Notes: generated by a model from the sequence alone, not told the origin. A stretch of 64,000 nucleotides of DNA from Exobasidium rhododendri (GCA_026210745.1 CP110630.1:4278001-4342000), one strand, 5' to 3'. Counted from the first letter of the stretch, positions 34,171 to 45,697 are shown. A program made the numbers and translations.

Positions 34171-36381
34171 ATGTCGTCGTCGAGGGTGCCGAGGGCGCAA
34201 ACGTCGATAGAGTCAACAGCAATGCAAAAGCCTGCCTTGCCTTCCGATTCGGCCTCGGCGGACGCTGTTCCTTGTCCACAATGCCAGACGACACAAACAA
34301 GCTTTTATTGCACTTCATGCCTATCAGAGCGACTCATTTGGCAACATGCCAACTATCGACGATTACAAGAAGAAAGGCAGAAGATTAGAGGTCGTGTCGA
34401 AACTCACTTGGGCTTGAATTACGATGCAGTCGAAAGTACTGCGCAGAGAGAATTACCGAATCCGTTTGGGGAGCCTGCGGCGGAGAGCAGAGAGCATCGT
34501 CGAAAGGTCTCGAGTCCCATCACATCCGCACATCATGGAGCATCTACCTTAGATCGGATAGCGCGAGCGACGCAAGTAAGGCTGAACAGTAAAGTTGAGC
34601 AGCACTTGATAGAGTCCCAGAAACGGACAAAAGGTGCACTGGAAAAGAGGAGGAAATTAGCAGAGAAGAGGCAAGAAGTGGCACGAAGAAGGACGCTTCT
34701 CGAGACGGCACAGCTGAGTCTTGTCGGTCTAGTGGAGACTGAAGCGCAGGAACAGAACTGCTTCTCGCATGACAAAGTGGAGAAATTGGGCAGACTGATT
34801 GTAGAATTGAAGGAAGAAAGCATCCAGGTGGCGAAGGAGATCGCCAACGCAAGGGCAAAGCTTGCTAGAGAGGCTTACTCCCTCTATGACATTCGAGCAC
34901 CATCGTCTTCTTTAGCAAACATTCGAGCAAAAGCTGACCAACCGAAGGGTCCTGGCCGTAGTCAAAGGAGTACAGAGCGATACACAGCAGGTGCTTTCGC
35001 AATAGACTTCACCAGTGCCTTTGACTTGGGGAGAAGCTTTAGAGACAACAAACCGAAAGACAACGTTGGCAACATAAATGATTGGACGATTGTTGGACTG
35101 GTCTTGCCAGTACCTTCAGATGTCAAGCGCTTTGAACGCAACGAAATCAATGGAGCAATAGATCATGTCGTCCAGCTACTACAGTTAGTCACAGCGTATC
35201 TCGGCATCGCACTGCCTTTTGTCATTAGCATGCAGGCAGGCTTGCCTTACATTCGTGCTAATCAGCTTTGGGGCGCTGGTGCCAAAGAGTCGCTCCATCT
35301 TTCTGCATCGACTTACAGCGCTTTGACAACCGTTCCGAGTGCAGCAACGATGGGAAGTATGGGAGCTTCAATGATGAGTAATTTGGGAGCTTCCACCCTT
35401 TCGACCTTGGAGAGCTTTGTACAATTGCCCAGCGCAAAGTCACTCCCTTGGGCGAAGAATGTGCCAGGGTCCTTGAGCAAGAACAATACCTCGGACAAGA
35501 GCAACGACATGGAAGATCAAGACAGTCAGAGTGGTGAGGAAGCAATTTCGGACGACGCGGCTGCTCTTGGTGGGAAGCACTTTAACTCGGCTCTCATTAT
35601 GCTGTCCTACGACATAGCGTACTTGGCACACTTACAAGGAGTCAAGGTAGATCTCATCATGACAGCAGGTAGCTGTCTACGTGTGCTTTTCAAAGCGATA
35701 CAGAGTGCTGAGCTCGGTAAACGATCTCATGCTTCTCATCATCTTCCTTCCGCTATGTCCAATCTACAGTTTTCTTCTTTGGATTTTGCGCAGCTGCTGC
35801 AGATCCACGAGCCACGCTCAAACGTCGATCACGACTCTTCCAGGAGGAAAGCTACTTCCGCTGCCATCATGGAAGGCAGTTATGTCGATGCCAAGATGGC
35901 TGCAGAATCTATCTTGAACGTCCAAAAGCCTGAATCGAATGCTGTGTCATCGACTCGATCGGCCAAAATGATTACACCACGAGCTCCTGCTGTCGTTTCC
36001 AAGCCGGAGAACATGAGCTCCTTGGCGGCAAAAAGGATACCATCCTCCCTTCCAACTCTATCAAAGCAAAAGGAAAAGAAGCCCAGTCAAGTAGAGACCC
36101 TTGCCTCACCCGTCAAAGCTCTGAATACACCCCCTCCAAACACCCTCGACTTTCTCCGAGTCAGGAGTCATAAAGAGCAAAGAGGTGCAACCAAACCGCC
36201 TGCCGAGGTCGAGAGTAATGCAAACCACTACCAAGAAGGCGCAACCCATCCAGTCGCACCAGCTGCCAGTGGGGTAATTACCTTTAACGGCAAGGAAATA
36301 CGGGGAAAGGCAAAGACAGGTGGCACTTCTAAAGGCGACAATAGGTCCAAAAGTGACGAAGATGGTTGGCACGTCCTCTGA
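34171..36381 (+). CDS. ATG14: Atg14/Barkor-like subunit of the autophagy PI3-kinase complex
   Basis: The single exon encodes 736 residues. The N-terminus holds a paired CxxC motif (C35-C38 and C47-C50: CPQCQTTQTSFYCTSC), the hallmark of Atg14/Barkor. A coiled coil follows at about residues 140-235 (Arg/Glu/Lys-rich heptads), where Atg14 pairs with Atg6/Beclin. The C-terminal half has the UVRAG/Atg14 core: WTIVGLVLPVPSDVKRFERNEINGAIDHVVQLLQLV, YLGIALPFVI, and LIMLSYDIAYLAHLQGV. This domain is shared with Vps38/UVRAG, but the Cys pairs favour Atg14. The product should direct Vps34 to make PI3P at the autophagosome formation site. A Met/Ser/Ala-rich stretch splits the core and the last 190 residues are disordered. 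The family is secure, the Atg14-versus-Vps38 choice fairly so. Confidence 0.85.
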   Translation: MSSSRVPRAQTSIESTAMQKPALPSDSASADAVPCPQCQTTQTSFYCTSCLSERLIWQHANYRRLQEERQKIRGRVETHLGLNYDAVESTAQRELPNPFGEPAAESREHRRKVSSPITSAHHGASTLDRIARATQVRLNSKVEQHLIESQKRTKGALEKRRKLAEKRQEVARRRTLLETAQLSLVGLVETEAQEQNCFSHDKVEKLGRLIVELKEESIQVAKEIANARAKLAREAYSLYDIRAPSSSLANIRAKADQPKGPGRSQRSTERYTAGAFAIDFTSAFDLGRSFRDNKPKDNVGNINDWTIVGLVLPVPSDVKRFERNEINGAIDHVVQLLQLVTAYLGIALPFVISMQAGLPYIRANQLWGAGAKESLHLSASTYSALTTVPSAATMGSMGASMMSNLGASTLSTLESFVQLPSAKSLPWAKNVPGSLSKNNTSDKSNDMEDQDSQSGEEAISDDAAALGGKHFNSALIMLSYDIAYLAHLQGVKVDLIMTAGSCLRVLFKAIQSAELGKRSHASHHLPSAMSNLQFSSLDFAQLLQIHEPRSNVDHDSSRRKATSAAIMEGSYVDAKMAAESILNVQKPESNAVSSTRSAKMITPRAPAVVSKPENMSSLAAKRIPSSLPTLSKQKEKKPSQVETLASPVKALNTPPPNTLDFLRVRSHKEQRGATKPPAEVESNANHYQEGATHPVAPAASGVITFNGKEIRGKAKTGGTSKGDNRSKSDEDGWHVL

Positions 36382-36627
36382 TCTTCTTCGCCTTTCATGT
36401 ATTATAATCTCATTCCTAATCTCACACCATGTATTTGTTTCGGGAGCTGCTTTCCCATCCCTCACTCACTTGCTTTCTCAACTGAACAAGGACATTTAGA
36501 AGCAAGCGTGACTTTGGGCAGAGAAACATGTATATGCAGAGGGTGGAACGTGAGGAAGGAGGGTGGATATAGGGACTAGCGTTGCGATCTGAACATGTAG
36601 GTAGCTTGGTGATGATGTAAGGCTCGT

Positions 36628-36715
36628 CTAGAGGAATGCAACAAGAACGGCAGAGGAGCAGGCCAGCAAAACAAGTGATAAGCCTTGCACAGGTGACGAT
36701 CTACTGGCACCGCTC

Positions 36716-36755
<40 letters not shown>

Positions 36756-37605
36756 AAGAAGTCGGTGCAGTCGAAGTGGATGTTTTTGCGCCGGAGGAGG
36801 TGGCTGGTGCGGAAGTGGCAGTAGTCCGAGCTGAGGTGCTGGAAGCAGAAGAAGCAGAAGAAGATGTTGCAGACGAGGAGGCACCTGAAGAAGTGGCAGT
36901 AGGATCAAGAGCAGAAAAGGCAACCGAGGATGTGCTACCGGCTTTAGCTTCGACTAAGATGACATCGGTATCTGTGAAGGTGCAAGATTGCGAAATCAGT
37001 CATCGAAGCTTTGCATGGAAGTCTGAAACATACCCTACTCACAGCTTTCGACGCTAGAGTCATCTTCCGAACTGGCTCGGAGGGTATCTAGCAGGGAGCA
37101 AGAAGAGAATCATTGTGAGTACATTTGTGTGCATCGCAAATTCATGCTGCCTTACTTACAGTTGCCTCCCACCCATTCACTCGGCACAATCCAGCTGAAC
37201 TGACCGCAAGATGTCTGGCTTTCCTTGTCGCAATCGGTTGTTACACCTGGCACTGTGGCAATCTTGAAGGCGACGACGGAGGATTCATTGGTCACTAAGG
37301 AAGGTGTGCGGAGTTAAGCACAAGCACGTTTGATGAATCTCAGCCTGCTTTCACTCACTGAGATCCAAGATGACGTTGCCGGTTGGTGCATCTGTCCAGT
37401 GAGCCGTGGCATTGTCTCCCGGGTTGTAGATGACGGAGCATTGGTATGAGTCGCAAGCTGGCTCATCCAGGAAGAGAGGTGTACCGGCTTGTTGCTGCTG
37501 TCTCGCTATTAGGTGCTCCTTCAAGACTACAGCATTGACGTTCTGGTGGATGGTCACCAAGACCAGCCCTGCGACACAAGCAGCAATGGAAGAGATGGAG
37601 CGCAT
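36628..37605 (-). CDS. secreted GPI-anchored Ser/Thr-rich protein, Kre9/Knh1-like domain, four exons
   Basis: Exons 37605-37359, 37294-37160, 37087-37043 and 36971-36628 give 256 residues. A signal peptide (MRSISSIAACVAGLVLVTI, then HQNVNA) is followed by a compact extracellular domain with features of the Kre9/Knh1-like family: GNVILDLMTNE, VVAFKIATVPG, FSWIVPSEWVGGNYTLRASS. Four Cys could form disulfides. The last exon encodes a Ser/Thr stalk with a run of serines from CTG/AGC repeats, and ends in a hydrophobic tail (LSLVLLACSSAVLVAFL) after small residues, typical of GPI addition. It probably sits on the plasma membrane or is linked to the wall. Upstream in-frame codons exist but ATG 37605 begins the signal peptide. 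No enzyme activity is implied. The gene diverges from VPS53. Confidence 0.88.
36719..36751 (-). repeat. (CTG)11 microsatellite coding poly-Ser
   Basis: Eleven perfect CTG units on the plus strand are read on the minus strand as AGC serine codons in the stalk of the GPI-anchored protein. Length variation would change the stalk without shifting frame. Confidence 0.95.
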
Positions 37606-37951
37606 GGAGGGCGGTATAGGGGAGATAGGGAGAGTGGATGGGAGGATACGAAACAGTTGGGGTAAGATTATATAAATGCTGGCGGGAAATTTCCCTGTTT
37701 CGCAGATTAGGGTCTTTGGTAGGAATTTCAATCTTCTCGGACTCAGTGCCTCCCTTCACGTACGTAATTCTCTCTTGAAAATGCTTCTAGGCTACGCCTC
37801 TAGAGGAAAATTGTTGCACTATACAAAGTATTTACCAAAATAAACCTGTCGAGGGAACGGATTTGTTCTGTGTATACCATGCACGAAGCGCGCCGTTGCG
37901 AATGCGACGTGCAACTTTGATTTTACAAGCGCGTTGATCTTCCGAGAACAT
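37606..37951. promoter_or_regulatory. divergent promoter between the GPI protein and VPS53
   Basis: About 345 bp lie between divergent start codons. A TATAAAT-like box (TTATATAAATGC) at about 37667-37678 is placed about 70 bases upstream of the GPI protein start codon and could serve it. Nothing else stands out. Confidence 0.5.
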
Positions 37952-40937
37952 ATGGTCATCGCAATGGAGGTGAAGGATGCGATGATCAGCCAGGCGAACG
38001 GCTTCGACAGGGCAGGAACGGCAGCTACGACAGCGAACAGGACACTGCCGCTGTCTTCCAAGCTACCGGCGGACTTGCATCTGTCTATCGCACGGGCGCT
38101 GAGAAATAATGAAGCTTCCTCTTCTACGGAGACCTTGGATGATTCACTGTCGCTTACGACCCAGCTATCTAGATTCTTTCCATCTGCGCAAGATCTGAAT
38201 CAATCCGCCATAGAGAAGAGGCAAGCACAGCTACGACTTGAGCTATCGGAGCAGGAGGCTTATGTCGAGAGATTGTACAGTAAGTTAGTAGGTAAGATTC
38301 AGTCAAGTGGTCTTCAAGCCACTGCTTCACCTTCGACATACTCGCAAGATGCAGAGAACAAAGTCGAAGAGCTACTGCAGCAGCTTGCAATCATTCGTGA
38401 AAAGGCAAGAAAGAGTGAAGAAGTGGTGAGGGATATCACGAGAGACATACGGAAACTGGACACCTGCAAGAAAAATGTCGTCAATAGCATGACCGCGTTG
38501 AAGAGACTTCAAATGCTAGGTGCGTTTTCACATTCTGTTCTTTTGGCTAAGGGAAGATTGTACTGACACCGATAGTGATTTCTCGCTTTGCACAGTCAAT
38601 TCAGTCTCACAGCTCGAAAGGCTGACGAAAGCGAATCGGTATCGAGAGGCAGCTTCTGCTCTGTCCGCCGTCAAGTCACTGCAATCGTCCTTCAGGGGCT
38701 TTTCCGGTGTAGAGCGAGTAGCAAGCATTCAGCGTGAAGTGTCCTCTCTACAGCAAGAATTAGGAGACAAGTCTCGGAAAGAGATCGAGGCCTACTTCAC
38801 CCAGACTACCAACTTGCCTTTTCGATCAAGCAACGTGCCTGATGCAGTGCTGGTGATAGATGCATTAGGAGGAGAGGCGATCACCTCGATTGTAGATTTC
38901 TATACCACAGTCCAACTGCGAGAGTATAGGAGAATCTTCCGAGCAACCGATGAAGCGGGGCAGCTGGATAATGTGGCTCGGCGATTTGCCTGGTTCCGCA
39001 GAATACTCAAGATCTACGACGAGGAGCATGCAGTCGTCTTCGAAGAAGGGCCGATCAAGCAGTGGAATGTATCAAGAAATCTTATTCGAAAGTTCACCGA
39101 AATCACTCGCGAAGATATTCGAAGTGTCTTACTAAGAACCCAAGGTCATTTGCAAGTCTCCATACTGATCGAATCACTGAACGCTTCACTGGAGTATGAG
39201 AAAGCAATGAGTAAAAGGATGAATCTTCAATTCACCGACATCTGCATCAACCCAACGACGACGCTGAACGCGACCAGCAAATCACAGCTAACATTGTCCT
39301 CAGCCTTCGAGCCTTACTTGGGCTTGTTCGTCGAGGCGCAAGATCGCGCATTGACGGAGATGATGCAAACGTTCGCAAGACAAGGTACTAGCTCTGGACA
39401 GGCGTTGGACAACCCAGTCGAGGCAGCAGGCAACTCGACGTCCAGCCACACCAGTACAGTCTTGCCTTCGAGTACTGAGCTCTTCTACTTCTACCGAAGG
39501 GTGCTGGAGCAATGTGCACACCTGAGCAAACGAGAGCCATTCCGTGATTTGTGTATCGTTTACAAGAAGCACCTTCGTAATTACGCAGAAGAGGTCCTAA
39601 GACCGGGCTTGCTGCGGAACGAGTCGACGAGGAAATCGTTGGATTCACGATCGAGCAACTCTGATATACAACGAATCTGTCTCGTCATCAATACTGCAGA
39701 CTACTGCGCAACGACGTCGAAGCAGTTGGAAGACAAATTGAAGGAAAAGATCCACACAAACTTTATTAATCAAGTAGACTTGGAAGCGGAAAGAGAAATT
39801 TACCTTGCCATCGTCTCTGCTGGTATACTTCATCTGACGAGAGAGGTAGAAATTTCGACAGAGGGTGCTTTTAACCAGATGCTTCGACCTGTCATACCGT
39901 GGACCATGGTGGAGAGCGGCAATAGCAAATCGAGCTACGTAGATGAGTTTGCCAGCTCATTGGAACATGTGGCGGTAGTGGTGCGACAGGATCTGGAGAA
40001 CAAGCGATACGTTCGAAACTGGTGTGATAAGGTGGTGGGATCGGTCCTTGCCAGGTTCATGTTTAACATCATCAAATTGAAACCGATCTCCACGGGAGCA
40101 GCGAAGCAAATGATGACGGATGTCGGTGAATTCCAGATCAGTCTTTTGGAATTGCCTCGATACTCTCTTTCAGAAGAGGCGGGCACTTCGGCGGCGGCTT
40201 CGTGAGTGCAGAATTCATAGCTCTCCAATAGTCTTCGTAGGGTGATCTTTGTTCTCTTTGCTGAACCAGTCTTTTCTATTTTTTCCCCATCCCTCGTCTA
40301 CACAGGTACAACCGCTACGTCACAAGAGGCATCACTCGCATCGAGACACTACTGAAGATGATCATGACGTCTGCTGACTCCACTGAAGATCTTATCAGTG
40401 CCTACGTTCGCCTGATAGGTGATCGCTCCTTTTCCAACTTCCAGAAAATTCTCGATCTCAAGGTAAGTGTTGCAGCTCACAAGATGAGCGCCATTTTAAC
40501 GGACAACGAAGAGACCGACGCTGACCAAGCTTCTTTTTAAAACTCTTTTTTTGCTTGATTTCTGTTCATCGGGTTCCTCTTTTGTGCTTTGTATTTCATA
40601 GGGCATCCGCAAAACAGAGCAGAACATCATCATGGACGCCTTTGTGTCGACGACATCACAAGATAGTCACCTCGAAGAAGGTTCTTTCTTGACCACACTT
40701 GACATGGACACCTCCACTATACCTATTCAAATGCAAAGTCAAAACGGGATCTCCCTCTTCGGTAATCAGGACATACCAGGCACACCACCGACCAGTAGCG
40801 CTGCTCGCTTCACAGGTCTACCAGCAAAAGGAGGAGCACAGACTGAAGTCACTGCGCAGCGAGCTTTCAATGATCTGCGCCGATTTGGATCTATGCTGGT
40901 GGGCAGAAGAGAGACACCCGATGGCAGAAGCCGGTAG
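37952..40937 (+). CDS. VPS53: Vps53, GARP tethering complex subunit, four exons
   Basis: Exons 37952-38519, 38596-40201, 40306-40462 and 40602-40937 give 888 residues. Vps53 is a subunit of GARP, which tethers endosome-derived vesicles at the trans-Golgi network. The N-terminal part holds the Vps53 core: a coiled coil (SEEVVRDITRDIRKLDTCKKNV), SMTALKRLQMLG, then SQLERLTKANRYREAASALSAVKSL and FSGVERVASIQREVSSL. The middle has the REYRRIF...WFRRILKIYDEEH block and the C-terminal exons carry RIETLLKMIMTS and LIGDRSFSNFQKILDLKG, matching the family's C-terminal domain. The last 90 residues are less conserved. Several in-frame ATGs lie close together at the start (37952, 37964, 37982), so the exact N-terminus is open. 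It converges with the hydrolase gene, whose stop is only 47 bp away. Confidence 0.93.
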
Positions 40938-40984
40938 AGCAGTGCTCGCTATCTCTTACGTCTGTCTGTAATTAGGTCTTAATC

Positions 40985-42461
40985 TTATTGTACATGAGGC
41001 TTTACTTCTTGGTAAATGCCATCAGCAGTGCGGCCGAAGATTTCCATAGCGTGACGAGGGATCCCATTATGCCCGCCTTTTCGGCTCTTGACGAGTACGA
41101 AGCTCCTTCTCCCTTGAAAACCTTCTAAGGAGAATTCCTGACCCCATGAACGTTCTACCATCGCGATCCTACCTCGTCCTTCGACTTGGAAGAGCGCGTC
41201 TGCCATCGTTTGTAGCAGTGATCTACCGTGTATGTGGGGGATGATGCCATCATCGTCGGCATGAGAGATGATGATACTTGGCGGCATAGACATTCCATTA
41301 GTGACCGTCTGAAGGGAGAGCTCTTGCAAGAGCTCCCCCTCGCTCAAGCTGTGATCTGGGTGGCTGTATACACCAGCTTCTGATGAAGTGAGACGGGTAC
41401 GACCACCTGTGATTATTTGAGAGATGGCAATGTCACTCTCAAAGCGAGTGTAGAGATGCTTGTCAACCAATGTGTCTAGACTTTTCCATACCCTCAGCGG
41501 CCAGAAGATCGGAAGGAGACCTGCCATCTTATAGCTCGTGAGTAAGCTGCGGATCGACGTGTAAGGAGCTATCAAAAACAGAATCTCAGGTGGATGCCCT
41601 ATGTGAAGAGTCGAGAAGATCAGATGTGCATTAGATGTGCATTAGATGCTGGTAGGAACATTTAGAGCTCACCTACTCGTACCAAGTCCAAGGTGAGCCG
41701 AGCTGCAACACCTGTCCCCAGACTGTGCCCAGCTATGAACACGGGAGGCAGATCATCGTTCTTGACATCTCCAATCGACTTGCTCTGTCTTTCCCTCAAC
41801 CATCTGTAAGCCGCTCGAGCATCTCGCTGCAAACCTTCCTCGGACGGTGAGCCGTGTGAATCGCCGAAACCTCGGTAGTCTATCGCGATGACGTTAATGC
41901 CTAGGGCAGAAAATTGTTTATACGCCTGAATACGGAAAGACGCAGCTCTGTTCAGGGCATTGCCATGAAAATCTGTTGTGTGTGTATTTGGTGGAGGAGA
42001 TGTCTGAGCTCATTATATTCCTTCCGCTACGGCCTCGATGCCCTTCCTCGACCTACAAAGCAGTACCGACTTTTCTCGCAGCGCTACATCAAAGACCACG
42101 TCTACCTTTGAGTGCTGCTGTGGCACGGCAGAATCGACGTTGTCGGGCAACAGATGCCAGCCAGCGATCTGAACTCCATCTGACGCTTCGATTACAAAAT
42201 TCCTCACTCTTCCTGCAGTGAGCCCTTTCCCCCTTTCTGGATTGGAAAGGCTCTCCTGGAAGGGAAAGTTGATGCTATGCAAGTATACACTGTGAGCTTG
42301 TATCCAGGGATGTAGGACAAGTGCCAGAAAGAGAGCATAGAAGGAGACAAGGATCACTGACTGTATGCATGGTCAGAATTCACTTCCGTTATCCTTAGTG
42401 CGAGCGCAGCGGATCTCACAAGATAGCTCAGCCGGCCAAAAAAAACGGCGAAGGAAGCCAT
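40985..42461 (-). CDS. ABHD12-like alpha/beta hydrolase with N-terminal membrane helix, four exons
   Basis: Exons 42461-42420, 42360-42057, 41972-41673 and 41598-40985 give 419 residues. One membrane helix near residues 12-32 (YLSVILVSFYALFLALVL) anchors a lumen- or cytosol-facing hydrolase domain. The order is YFHGNALNRAASFR (oxyanion HG), IAIDYRGFGDSHGSPSEEG, the nucleophile elbow FIAGHSLGTGVAARL (GHSLG, Ser), then LIAPYTSIRSLL. ISHADDDGIIPHIHGRSLL should supply the acid, and GGHNGIP the catalytic His. This pattern fits ABHD12/ABHD13-type enzymes (lysophospholipid or monoacylglycerol lipases); fungal substrates are not settled. The tiny first exon supplies ATG and joins through an ACAG acceptor in phase 0. 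An 11-bp tandem duplication lies in the third intron. Confidence 0.87.
41620..41650. repeat. 11-bp tandem duplication inside an intron
   Basis: The unit ATGTGCATTAG occurs twice in a row and a third partial copy (ATG) follows, inside the 74-nt third intron of the ABHD12-like gene. The intron splice signals are not altered. Confidence 0.85.
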
Positions 42462-44692
42462 GGTGACCTTGCAGTGGCAATTTAGTCTCAGGGGGATCAA
42501 TGCTATGCACGCCTCAACGGTGCATGGTGATGGAATGCCCCCACCAAGTTACGAGAATCAGCCTTCGAGGATCACACGTGGTCTCACACACTCCACATAG
42601 ATCTATCTTGTCTCTGAGAACAGGGCTCCAATCGATTGAGCATCGAAAGGCTCGTCGGGCAAGCAGGTAGTATACATATGTATACGAAACATGGATTCGT
42701 ACAAAGTACACCACTGAACGCAAATTGCTCGAATTTGCGGCTTTGTCACGCCCAAAGAGCTGGCGGGAGCTCATGGAGCGCACTGGACGAAGCCGCAGAC
42801 GGCGTCGTTCGACATACAATGGCCGAACATGGCCGACGTGCCGACAAAAAAAGCGGCTGAAGCAAAGACTAGGCTGGACACTGTGTGATTTCTCCCTAGG
42901 CTTCTTCTTCCCTCGGTAGCTCTAGAGGAGAGTCAAGAAATTAAGAAGCGCGTCCTCCTGGGACTGAAGAAGGGGTGGGGGGCTCGGTCTTTGACGTTTC
43001 TGACGCCTCGTAAGAAAAGGGATTCTTTAATTCCGTGGATCTTTTCGGCTTTGGATCTCAGTCCCTTTCGCCCTGGTCTGGGCCAATGAACCAAGCAGGG
43101 CTGTTCCCACTTTGCTTGCAGGACAGTAGAACCTTGGCCTGTCTTTCCACCTACCTATTGCCATCATAGTGTGGGCAAGGGCATCGAGTCCAGTGAAAAT
43201 GTTTAGGGTTGTGCAATGTTGAGGAATTGGTCCTCTCAGGAGGCCCGCTAAACTTTGCCGATATCACGCACGCCATTCTCGAGTGCGCAAATGGAATAGG
43301 CTCGGCACCTCATGTACTCTATCTCTGTAGAATCGGGTCACACCACAGAAAAATAATAGGCACTGGACAGCTCGAGCTTACTTTGTAAACATCTACAGTC
43401 TCTATATAAGCGTCCGATCATGAGCAACATCCAGTGCAAAGGAGAAATGCAGCACACATTTGTGTCTGCACGCTATGTTGCATATCAAAGCAACTTCAAT
43501 GGGGTCAATCGAGAAAGATAATCAATATCCATCTTCCTGTTGATCCTCCTGTATAATCCCCCGTGTGAAGGCGGACGGAGCTGTACCGCTAATGCACTGC
43601 AATACAATTATCCGCATTGGCTGGATTTTTGATGATAGCATCGTGGTCTGGACCAGCGACGCTTCTCATGTGCTTGGCTACATTCTTACCGCTGGAACAA
43701 GGCCAAAATTAAGAGGAGAAGAAGGCTGCACACGTATATTACTGTTCCGATTGCAACGAAGCTTAATTTGCAGCAGGTAAGTCGATGGAAAGACGCATTT
43801 TGAATCCAGAAACGGGAGCCTCTCGCCTCCTTCGCATGACAGTCGCTTTATGGCAAGGCATGAGATGTGTGATATGACATGACGAGAAAAGGGTCATAGA
43901 GCGATCCAAGGAGGCATAGAAATGGCAGAAATTCAGTCTGCAAAAGAAGTCGGCAACGTCATCCCGACAGGTCGTCAGATGCTTGTCAACTGCCCGGAAA
44001 GTTCGCTGGACCTCTTTCGGTTTATTCTCCTTTGAACGGGATTTAAAAGGTCTCGTTATGGCTAACTATAAGTGATGGAAGTCTGGACGTTAAGGTACAT
44101 TCCAGTATTCTATTGGAATTCGAATGCGATGTGACTAGGCCTTTGTACCAAGTCTCTCCTTCGTCACGCGTTCTGGAGAGAGTGTATTCTATCTTACTTT
44201 TTGGTTTAGGCCGACTGAACGCGAAAAAAACAGCTTAATCAAATTATGCATAGAAGAAGGATGGCAGCACCCATGTGTGTTGATGTGCATCTCAGCCGAG
44301 AAAAGTTTCGAGAACATAAAAACGAAAATTAGTTAGAGGAGGAGCGGTTCCACCTAAGATTTACGTGCAATGTCTGACATTCGAAATATCAGACTGGTTA
44401 GGAGTAATTGTTGTATTGTAGATTCAGGAGCAAATTCAGCCGTTGTCCAGGATGGTCCAGTCAAAACAACACTGTTTCATAGTATTCTACTGAAATTGCC
44501 AGTGTCCCGTCCAACCCCTATATATCAGGCAATCTTGCTGGGCGTGGTGAAGTTTTCCTTCTATCTCTTTCACCTACCTCCCCAACTGCCCTCTCACCCC
44601 TCCTCCCTCCCCTCTTTCCCCTCGCCCTCTTCCCGACTCGGCCATCGACAAGACAGAAGCAGTCTCTTCGACAAGCAGACTCGTGAAGATCT

Positions 44693-44937
44693 GTGAGTAC
44701 AGTCTCATTGTGCGGAACAGAGTCGTATATGTCACGATGCAGGGGGAAAGGAAAGGGGACATGGGAGGGCGAGGGCTACATGTTAAAGATGGGTTTAAAC
44801 AGGGCATCCCCTGCTTCGATCATGGTGGCAGTTCGCCATTCATCTTGTGTTTTGAAGACTCGATGGGCACAGCTTTACAGTGATCATCTTACTGACTTTA
44901 ATGCCGTTATTTACTTCATCTCTTGCCGCATACACAG
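44693..44937 (+). other. candidate intron 1 in the PMA1 5' leader
   Basis: A GTGAGT donor at 44693 follows a C/T-rich, TATA-preceded start region. A TTACTGACTTTAA branch-like site (about 44890) and a CACAG acceptor at 44933-44937 complete a 245-nt intron. It would join a non-coding exon 1 to a 58-nt exon at 44938-44995. Confidence 0.45.
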
Positions 44938-44995
44938 GTCATTGCTGCTCCTCAAGTCTCAACACAATCAGTTGGATTTGCGCTCTATTTACAAG

Positions 44996-45685
44996 GTGAG
45001 CAGTTTCTTCCTTTTTAACGTGCGGGGAAGGGAAGGGAATTCGAAAGGGAATGTGTGGACTGGTGGCCATTACCCACTCTGAGGTTCTGGCCCGGGGATG
45101 TTTTGAGCTGAAGGGCTTCGGTTAGCGACTTCCTTTGGGGGAGGAAGGGGAAAAATGGCCTTTGGAGTGCTTGCAATGCCCGCGCGCGGCTTGGAAGACG
45201 TTAGCGGATGTTGGTAGATTACAAAATTTTAATTTTGTAATCGCGCGATAAGGAAGTGTATTTCCGAGCTCGGCTCGCGTTTAAGAGCCGTAGCAAATCC
45301 ACGTCGCTTGCGGTTTTTTGAAGTTGTATTTATTTATGGCGAAGGGGGGGGGGCCAAGAGGAGACGAGAATTTCTTATTGGTTCATATTATCTTTCGCGA
45401 TGCATGCGATAATCGACTAACAGTAAAACCTCTCCCCCCCTTTTTCCCCCTCTCTCCTACTCACCCATTCTAACTTCTTTCGATCCATTTCCTCCATCCC
45501 TCTTTTCCTTCACCCCTCTTCCCTTCTCTCTCTCTCCCCTCACCGCCATCATTGGTCAATCCCCTCCTACTACTTTCATCACTCGAAACATCGGATCCCC
45601 TGTCGTTGGCGATCGAAGTGGCGCGCGCGGCATCTCTCTTCGACAACCACATCTTAATTCTTGCTTGCTATCTATCCGCACATAG
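44996..45685 (+). other. candidate long intron 2 in the PMA1 5' leader
   Basis: A GTGAGC donor at 44996 and a CATAG acceptor at 45685 bracket 690 nt and place the next exon 12 bases before the PMA1 ATG. The interval contains a perfect hairpin and a second C/T-rich tract that looks like a start region of its own, so an alternative promoter within it is possible. Confidence 0.4.
45217..45242. repeat. perfect 11-bp inverted repeat, 4-nt loop
   Basis: Arms GATTACAAAAT and ATTTTGTAATC flank TTTA, an AT-rich palindrome in a GC-rich neighbourhood containing several CGCG tracts. It could be a protein-binding palindrome or a leader hairpin; the sequence does not tell which. Confidence 0.85.
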
Positions 45686-45697
45686 GTTGTAGTCAAG

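Larger units (their letters stand above)
42462..45697. promoter_or_regulatory. 3.2-kb PMA1 upstream region
   Basis: This is the longest gene-free stretch in the window. I found no exon chain, tRNA or transposon in it. Its right end holds a TATATATC box at about 44519, a C/T-rich tract at about 44570-44640, two candidate leader introns, a perfect inverted repeat (45217-45242), a G10 run and a second C/T tract at about 45429-45545 before the PMA1 ATG. The size suits a strongly expressed, regulated gene. The region 42.5-44.4 kb shows nothing I can name. Confidence 0.55.

Noticed and set aside
7984-44058. 15-mer ATTTAAAAGGTCTCG found near 7985 and near 44042
   Set aside because: One or two shared 15-mers are expected by chance in 64 kb; flanks do not match.
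42462-45697. Decayed mobile element in the PMA1 upstream region
   Set aside because: No terminal repeats, target duplications or transposase-like frames were found.
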